From a virus: a DNA stretch of 33,982 nucleotides. The position numbers and the translations under genes were made by a program. Positions 9,626 to 19,300 of this stretch are shown here, piece after piece (the stretch's first letter is position 1; each line of letters begins with the position of its first letter). The stretch spans positions 1-33,982 of the IMG/VR virus record IMGVR_UViG_3300047564_001730; one strand, written 5' to 3'. The notes under the pieces were generated by a model. The model did no database searches. It saw only the letters and a list, made by a program, of their open reading frames with translations, and had not been told where the DNA came from.

Positions 9626-9651
9626 ATCTGCGTCATATTAGGCATATAACT

Positions 9652-10374
9652 ATGATAACTAATTCATGTCCAACTGGTAATAAAATTCTAAGCGATCCGT
9701 TAACGGAATACCGTGCCTATGTAGGACGCCAAGGACTGTTTTATCAATATCGTCATAACAGTCCTAGCACTAATCGTATTGATCCCAGTATCAGTAACAT
9801 CATTGATCTTTATGTGTTAACAGCCAGCTACGACACAGATTATCGTAGATGGATACAGGATTCCACTGGCACAGTTTCCAAACCAGTAGCACCTACCAAC
9901 ACTGAATTAGCATTGGCCTACAGCGATTTAAATAATTTAAAAACAATCAGTGACACCATTGTGTTTAACAGTGCGGTATTCAAGCCCATCTTTGGCGCTA
10001 AAGCGGATCCAGCACTACAGGCCACATTTAAGGTAGTAAAGAATCCTACACTGAGCATCAGCGACAGCGATATCAAAGCCAGTGTAATAGCAGCTATCAA
10101 TGACTATTTCAGCACTGAAAACTGGGATTTTGGTGATGACTTTTATTTCAGTGAACTTAGTGCGTATTTGCATAGAGTGCTTAGTCCCAACATTGCCAGC
10201 ATTGTGATAGTGCCTAAAGATCCCACAGTGAGTTTTGGTAGTTTGTATCAGATCAATGCCGAGCCTAATGAAATCATAATTAGTGCGGCCACTGTGGATG
10301 ATGTTGAAATTATTTCAGCTGTAACAGCAGGACAGTTAAATCAAAGTTTAGCAGTAGTGAATCGTAGTGCGTGA
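9652..10374 (+). CDS. gp6-like C-terminal domain as a separate ORF
   Basis: These 240 residues match what I recall as the C-terminal part of gp6 in marine T4-like phages: GLFYQYRHNSPSTNRIDPS, IIDLYVLTASYDTDYRRW, LQATFKVVKNP, NWDFGDDFYFSELSAYLHR and EIIISAATVDDVEII. In the usual gene this follows directly on the wedge domain. Here it is a stand-alone ORF, 101 bases after the stop of the N-terminal ORF and in a different frame. The first ~22 residues (ITNSCPTGNKILSDPLTEYR) lead into the conserved part, so ATG 9652 is a reasonable start, though only weak AGG-type ribosome signals precede it. The product probably assembles with the N-terminal piece in the wedge ring. It ends 13 bases before the giant gene. 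Confidence 0.8.
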   Translation: MITNSCPTGNKILSDPLTEYRAYVGRQGLFYQYRHNSPSTNRIDPSISNIIDLYVLTASYDTDYRRWIQDSTGTVSKPVAPTNTELALAYSDLNNLKTISDTIVFNSAVFKPIFGAKADPALQATFKVVKNPTLSISDSDIKASVIAAINDYFSTENWDFGDDFYFSELSAYLHRVLSPNIASIVIVPKDPTVSFGSLYQINAEPNEIIISAATVDDVEIISAVTAGQLNQSLAVVNRSA

Positions 10375-10387
10375 TTGGGATTAGATA

Positions 10388-13300
10388 ATGGCAGTGATTA
10401 GAAAAACCGTAGACCTACTTCCTAGTGTATTTAGAACGGATGTTAATAGAAAATTCCTAGGATCCACAGTAGACCAGCTGGTAAGCGATACCGCGCTGAC
10501 CAGAATTGATGGATTCATTGGCCGACAATTCAGTCCTACACATTCTCCCAGTGACAATTATCTACTAGAGCCCACTGCGGCCAGAACCAATTATCAACTT
10601 GAACCTACGGTGGTAGTTGAAAATACCAGTGATAAGATTGATTTACTCTGCGATTACAACGACCTAATCAACAAAATTAACTACTATGGTGGTAAAACTG
10701 ATAATCATGATAGATTGTTTAGTCAAGAGTACTATACCTTTGATCCTAGAATTGACCTTGACAAGTTTGTAAACTACAGCCAGTATTACTGGTTGCCTGA
10801 TGGTCCTGCACCGGTTACTGTTAGTACCAAAGGCATAATCACAGCCAACACTTATACCTTTACTGCTGGTGTTAGCAGTTATACAACCAATAGAACAGGT
10901 GCAGTCACTAACCCTACTATATATTTGGCTCGTGGCGTTACCTATGCGCTTTCAGTAAACCATGCAGGCGCAGGCAATCTTTGGATTCAAACTGAACCTG
11001 GTGTTACTGGACGCAAACTTTATTTGCCTCAAGTTTCTAGTAGAAACATCTTAGGTGTAACCAACAACGGCGAGGATTCAGGAACTATTGTATTTGCTGT
11101 GCCCACTGAAACAGCTCAAGATAGTTTATTAACATTGCCCTTAGTGGATTATGTCAACTATGCTACTTCAGCTACTTTTACCAGCTTAGACGGCAGCTTA
11201 TGGACTCAAGGTACCAGCACCATAGATGGTGATGGACAGTTTCCTAAAGATCGTTATATTATATTCACCAATACCAGCACAGCCAATGGCGATTGGACCG
11301 ACCGTAATAGTGCAGTGGTAGCTGCCGGCAACAGATACAGTGTATGGAAAATCACAGTTAATCATTTAAACCGTATCGAACTCAGCTTGGCACGATCAGT
11401 TGCAGTAGATACTAGAATTAAAATACTCGACGGTGGTACACAAGAAGGTGCACAATGGCGTAGAACCAGCACTGGCTACAGCCTAATACCAGATGTTACT
11501 GCTCCATTGACCACGCTGTATTATCAAAATGATAGTAGTCCAGATCTTTACGGCGAAATACGCTTGGTAGATGCCAAGATTAATACCATCACAGTCAACA
11601 CAGACATTGTAGGCAAGACAGCTTATGTTAGCCCAGATGGAGTGCGATTTACCAATGGCATGATGGTTTACTTTGATGAAACCGTGGAACCTGCACAGTA
11701 TCGTAATCGCAGTTATATTGTAGAAGGTGTGGGCACCGCTATACGTTTGGTAGACTATGCACAGCTAGTCAGCCCAGAAGTAACCAGTCCTGAACAAAAT
11801 GTACCTTTTGACATCACTGCATTTGACATCGGCGGTTTTGACGCTACTGTACAAGGTAGCACCGAACCCGATTACATAGTGGTAAACCGTAGCAGCATGG
11901 ATCTCAATGCCTGGAGCCGTGTTAATCGTTGGTTTCACATAGATGTTATTCGTCAGGCAGCAGCAGCCAATGGTACCACAGTTAATTTAAATCAGTCAAG
12001 TCGGGCACAACGACCTATCATTGAGTTTGATCCAGATCTGCAATTATACAACGCAGGTAGAATTGGCATTGGTGCTGTGGATCAAGTGTTTGATGCCAAT
12101 GTGTTTCTAAATGAGTCTGGCACAGTTACAGTGCTCACTGATGCACTGTCTAAGGTACACCAGAAAACATTTGCCAGCTTGAAGACATCGGGTATAAATC
12201 TACGTCCGGCACAGCGTGTGGTATTTGCCAATGACGCAGATCCCACAGTAAGAAAGACTGTTTATCGTGTAGATTTTGTTAATCAATTGGTGGCTGTGTC
12301 TGGTAGTAACCTAACCGGTGCTATTACTGCACGAGCAGGATCTACTAGAATTTCAGGAACCGGTACAGCGTTTCTAACCGAATTAGAAGTTGGCACAGAT
12401 TTGTACCGCTCAGACTTTAGCTACATTGGGCGTGTAAAACAGATTTTCACTGACACATACTTGATTGTTGAAAATGCGGTTTACAGCAACATCAATAATT
12501 TAAGTGGAATTAAATATAATCCACCTAAGGTAAATTTAACCAGTGTCACAGTGGCTCAGCAATATGACAGCATCACAGTGATGTCAGGTAGCAATGCCAA
12601 GAAGTCTTACTATCTGACTACCAGTGGCCTATGGAAAACAGCACAGCAAAAGACCGCAGTAAATCAAGAGCCATTATTTGATATTATTACCACTCAAGAT
12701 GTCAGTTTAACCAACGCATATTTAAACAGTACCTTTGCTGGTACCAAGTTGTTTAGCTATAGTCGTGGTAGCACAGTGGCAGATCCAGTATTGGGATTCT
12801 CATTGAGCTACAGCAGCACTGGTGGCAGCATTGGGCAGTTAAACTTCACTAACAATTACTGTGCGGATACTTTTGCATATACATCAGATTCGGTTAAACG
12901 CATTACCACTGAGCTTAAGACCAATGTGGGATTTATTAGAAAGATCACTGGTAGAGTAACTTATAGTTTACTAAACACCTGGAACCGTGTTAGTGATACC
13001 AGCAAGCAGTACCAACAAATTACGGCAGTTTATGATGGCCTAACCAGTTATTTTGAACTAGGCGCAGTTCCGGTAATAGATACCATTGACACTCCATCTA
13101 TAAAAATTTATATCAACAATCGTCGTTTAACCAGAACAACTGTAGCTGGTAGTTTTGCCACAATTACGGGCACAGCAGCAACAACCACAGTGACCGGAGC
13201 TAATGCAGCAATCTATGCCACCACTGTCAATGGTTACTACAATACCTATCTTGGTAGACATGCTGACCAGACTGGTTTAGATTATTGGGTAAATCTTGTT

Positions 13301-16300
13301 AATAATGGGACTGTGACACTCAGCGAAGTCGAAGCCAGAATCATAGCCAGCGAAGAAGCCTATAGATTTGCCTGTGGATTTGAACTAGCACAGGTCGGGG
13401 CAAGAACCGCAGTTAAAATACGCACAGACTTGTTAAGTCAGGGCGACCGTGTGGATATCCTGTTCTACAGCACTGCAATCAGTGAGCTGGCTCACTATGA
13501 AATTCCCAAGAATCTAGAGTTTAATCCGCAGAATTCCGAAATCGCACAATTAACACTAGGTCAACTACGCAACCACCTTCAAACCATTGGAGAAAATACT
13601 CGCGGTCTAATAGGATCAGCACTGGCTCAAGGCAACATAAGAGACTTAGATATCACAGCCAAACCTGGAACTATTTTACAGCACAGTGCTCCTATTATCT
13701 ACAGTAGCTTATTTCTGTCAGACTCTGATGCTAACTTTATAAACAGCATAGATTTTGCTCGTAGAGAATACACAAGATTTAAAAATAAATTTTTAGAATT
13801 ATCAGTGACTTTGCCTGATGTGAATCCTAGCGACATCAGTCACAGCGTGGATGTAATTTTAGAATCTATCAACACTGTTAAGAACAACTTGTTCCCATGG
13901 TACTATTCTGACATGATGGCCCATGGCAGCGACTACAATCAAACCACTATCACTGTGTTAAATGCATCAGTGAAGACCTATAATCTTTCTAGATCTTATA
14001 GAACTCTTAGTGTGGGCAGTACCGCAGTATTGATTTATCGCAATGGAACATTATTGGTCAAAGACATTGATTTTGTGTTTGACGCCAGTGCCACTTTTAC
14101 CTTGAGTAGCAGTGTGACATTGAATTTAAATGATACTTTGGTTATTAGAGAATATGCCAACACCGAAGGATCTTATGTTCCTGAAACACCTAGCAAGTTA
14201 GGCCTTTATCCTAAGTTTGTACCTGCTATCTACACAGATACAACATATAGAACAGCTCGACAAGTGATTCAAGGTCACGATGGTAGTATCACACCGGCTT
14301 TTGGTGATTATCGAGATAATTTACTACTAGAGTTAGAAAAGCGCATTTACAATAATATTAAAACCGAATACACTGGTGCTCTGTTCAACATAAACTCTAA
14401 CCAGCCTGGAAAATACAGAACCACTGCCTATAACAACAGTGAATATAGAGATATTCTCAATACTGAATTCCTAAAGTGGGTCGGCTATAATCAACTTGAC
14501 TTTGCCAGCAATACTTACTTTCTAGGCAACGATGAATGGAGTTGGAACTACAGTGGTTCCCTAGACATAGATGACGCTGAAGTATCCGGATACTGGCGTG
14601 GCATCTATCGTTATTACTATGACACAGATCGTCCACATACGCATCCTTGGGAAATCATGGGTTATGCGATAAAGCCAAATTGGTGGGATACTTATTATTC
14701 CTGGACTGATCCTGTCAAGCGTAGCACCTTGATATTTAATATTACCAATGGGCTAATCAATGACCCAGGGTCTGCCACAGCAGCGCAGGCTAACCCTGTT
14801 TATGCTAGACCAGGATTCAGTAGTCGTGTACCAGTGAACAGTGCTGGTCAATTACTGTCGCCAATGTCTACAGTAATTAAGAAATTTAACGATTCAAACT
14901 TTAACAGACCATTTGCAGTTGGTGATCAAGGTCCAGTTGAAAGTGCTTGGTATCGTAGCAGCGAATATGCTTTTGCTGTGCAACGTGCCATGGCATTAAT
15001 GCGTCCTGCTGAGTATTTTGGCAGATTAGCTGACACATTCAGATATGGTATCAACAGTTTAATTAACCAATATGTACGCAGCACAGGTCTAGTGCGTGGT
15101 AGTACCAGTGGCACTGCTATCAACGGAGAAGTCATTGGATCGGTGACCACAAGATCGTTGGGGTATTTAAATTGGGTACAGGCTTATTTGACCAGTCTGG
15201 GTCGTGATGGCACCGCAGTTATTAGAACACTGCTTGACACTGTGCAGGTTAAACTAAGTCATAAACTAGCTGGATTCAGTGACAGAAACATGATTACTGT
15301 GCTAGCTGAACAGTTTTCGCCTACTAGCACCAGTGAAAGTGTGATTATTCCTGATGAAAACTATCAGGTTCATTTAAATCGTAGTGTGCCGGTGGCAAGA
15401 GCTACCTACAGTGCTGTGATCATTGAACGATCAGAAAACGGTTACACAGTCAGCGGTTACGATCTCAAATATCCTTATTTTATCATTGTTCCCAGTGAAA
15501 CAGCCGGTACTGCCTATGAAATTGGTGTGCTTGACCAAACTGCTGTGGTCTACGAGGATTTCAAAATACAAAAGGTAGCTGTGCCTTATGGTTATGAATT
15601 TACCAGTGCACAACAGGTTGTTGATTTCCTAGTAGGTTACGAGCGTTGGCTAATAGCTCAAGGATTTATCTTTGATAGATACAGCACAGATTTTCAATTG
15701 ATGCAAGATTTTAAACTTGCTGCAAGAGAATTTTTAACTTGGGATCAACAAGGATGGCAACCTGGTAACATTATTGTGGTTAGTCCAGTTGGTGACAAAT
15801 TAGATATTTTCACCGACAATACAGTGGTTGATTATATTACTAACAGAATCAATGAATCGCAGCTGATGGGTGTTAACTTTAATGTAATTAAAGCTGCTGA
15901 TTTTTCTGTGATACGTGACAGTAATTTAACCACAATATTTACTCTTAGCGGGCAAAGTATTGCATTTGCTGAACTAAATCTTGTGCAGTATGAACATGCA
16001 TTGGTGTTTGATAATACCACAGTGTTCAATGACATAATTTATAAACCTGACCTGGGCAATAGACAATATAGATTAAGACTAGTAGGAGCCATAACCAGTA
16101 ACTGGGATGGACAATTAACACCACCAGGATATATCTATAACACTGGTAATATTGCTGATTGGGCTACAGGTCAAGATTACCGTAAAGGTGACATTGTTAG
16201 ATACAAGTTGAAAAATTATACTGCGGCACAAGATGTTGCTGCTAGCGATAGTTTCAACTACAATTATTGGACTCTATTAGACAGCGTACCAGAATCTGGA

Positions 16301-19300
16301 CTAAGTGCAAACTTTGTCACTGGTGCCAGCAGATCCAAACAGTTCTATGACGTTGACGATCAGCCATTGGATGAACAATTTGCTAGATTTAGCAATGGTC
16401 TAATAGGTTTTAGGAATCGTACCTATCTTGAAAACTTAGGTATGAATACCATAACTCAGACCAAGTTTTATCAGGGTTACATACGAGAAAAAGGAACCAA
16501 GAACAGTATTGCTGCTCTAAGTCGTGGACAATTCAATAACATAAGCAGTACAATTACTGTATACGAAGAATGGGCTGCTCGAGTTGGTGAATATGGAGCC
16601 ATAGACAGCAATCCTTATATTTCATTGGCACTTAAAGATTCTGTGTTCCGTGACAGACCCATGGCCATTGAGTTACTATCTACCACAGGTACTGCCAGCG
16701 ATAACAATGTGATTGCTGTAAAGCCTCATGAATTAACTTATCGTCCTGATCCTTATACACCAAATATCTTTTTAACTAGAGAACCTGCTGTTACCAAAAC
16801 ATTCAAAATAGAATTGTTTGGTGATGGTATCATGTGCGGCCGAGATCCTGCTGCTGCATCCATGGTAAATTTACAACCAGTGGTAGCATGCCGTGATGAC
16901 CGAACCACAGCCAGAGTTGCTAGCCCTCCGGATTATCTACTTTATCAGGCACTTAATAGCAAGTATAACCTAGCAATTACCACACGTTCAGTGGAAAACT
17001 CAACTTCGGCACAGTTGTTGTCCGGTGGCGACAGTGTAAATGGTGCTTGGCCCGACGACATAGAAGCTGACATTGTTGTAATCAACCATGGCATGATTGA
17101 TGCTAAAAATGGCATATCAGTGGTTGATTATAAATCAAATCTACGAGCACTGCGTACAGCATTGAAGCCAGATCAAATGGTTATTTGGCAAACTCCTAGT
17201 TTGGTAAATCGTAGTTTGCCCAGCACTGATTGGAGTTTAACTGGAACCAACGACGTAGCCATATATGCTCAGGCCATGAGAGAAGTGGCAGCAGAGTACA
17301 ATGATGTAGTAGCCGATGCGGCCGCTATACCAAATTGGACTAACTACCTTGGCACCAATGGAGTATATCCTTCGCAACAAGGATACACCGTGTTGGTTAA
17401 CACAGTGTTGGCACCCGCAGTAGAAAAGGTTATAAGAAAACAACTACAACAGCAGATTAGAGTATTCGAAGACGATGTTAAAACTGCTGGTTACGTAAAT
17501 CAAGACCATGTTGATCATTTGCTATTCGATCTTTATAACTACAGCTCATTGACTGACTCTGTGTTGTCTGAGCTGGTAACTGGATATAAAATTTGGGTTG
17601 CCAAGGATTTTAACGACGATTGGCAGGTTTACAGAGCCTACCAAGCAGAAAACATTGTTACCAGAGTAGAAGCCGATATTGATAATCGCATCGTATTCAC
17701 CATTGAATCAGCACATGGGCTTGCGGCCTATGATGTGTTTGCAGTGCGTGGTATGGATCCTGCTATCGACGGATTTTATCAGGCCCTGATTGTAGACGCC
17801 AACACTGTAACAGTGTTAGCCAGTGATACAGTTTATCAATATGTAGGCAATCAAGTTACAACTAGTAGTACCGCACTGTTATTCGACCTGCAAAAATTAA
17901 GATTTGCCAATAATACACAGCGTGATCTAGCAGTGCCCAAGCATGGATGGTTAAATTCTGATCGTGTCTGGATCGATGACAGCGGTGATGCACTTGGTAG
18001 TTGGGCAGTATATGATAGATTAGACACTTATAGAATAGCCGGCGATCGAGGTAACGTGTCCACTAGCGGCACAGTTAATTTTACAGTTACCACAGTACAA
18101 CCAAACGAAACTGTGTACTATACCATTGCCGACGGAGCCACTGCTACAGTAATACCAGAAACCAATGCATGGACATTGTTGGTCAGCCAGCCCATGCATG
18201 TGGACATTGACAGTATCAGTAATTGTTATTTGTTCTCTAATAAAACCAAAGAAATTGTTGCTAGACTAGACATACTTGACCCAGCCAAAGGCAGACTACT
18301 AGGCGTGGCACAAAGCAATATCGACTACACAACCAGTATTGATCCTGCACGTTATAGTAACAGCAGCAGTTTGTCTGACGTATTACCAACCAGTACTGAT
18401 TATTATTGGGCGGCAGCACAAGTAGGAAAATTCTGGTGGAACATAGACACCTGTAGATTTGTAGACTATGAACAAGGATCATTGACCTATAGATTGGCCA
18501 ATTGGGCAAAACTATTCCCAGGTAGCAGCGTGGATGTTTATGAATGGATCGAAAGCGATCTGTTGCCCAGCGAGCATGTTGCTGCTGGTCTACCTGGTGT
18601 GCCTTTGTATGCCAATGACGACGGATATAGTCGTGTAAGTTACATAGACCCGGCTACCAACATAGTCAAAACCAAGTACTACTATTGGCTTCACGGTCAT
18701 AACACCAAGATTAGCGATCAGCGCACACATACCAGTTACAGTCTTGAACAAATCATTGCTGCTCCAGAACAACAAGGAATTCCTTATCTGGCACCATTGA
18801 GTACCAATGCTTTTGCGTTGTTTAATGTAGGTAGCTATTTGTCTGGGTCTGACACAGTGGTACATGTCAGTTATCGTCGTGTGCTTAATGAGCGCATTAT
18901 TCACAGTGATTACAAACTGATACAGCAAGGTGATCCTGCTAGCACAATTCCTGATAGAATTGAAAGCAAAATCATCGACAGCGTGATCGGCTCTGACGCA
19001 CTGGGATTGCCAGTGCCAAGTCCTATTTTACCGCCTAGCCAACGTTTAGGATTAGGCATGAGACCAAAACAAACAGTGGTACTCAATGCTGATGTGGCCA
19101 AGGAAAATCTGGTCAAATATGTAAATTCGGTATTGATCAAGCAGGCACTAGCAGGCAAGCTAGTGGACAGTGCCGGCAGTACCGTAGACAACTTTTTCGC
19201 ACGAGATCCTATTCCTGCTGCCACTGAGTACCTGCATAGAGTTAGTACCTACAGTAGAATTACACTGCCTCCGGCCAACGTTGGAGAACGTATACTGGTT

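Noticed and set aside
9557-9649. 30-residue ORF between the gp6 pieces
   Set aside because: No ribosome site and no recognisable features. It is the continuation of the upstream frame past its stop.
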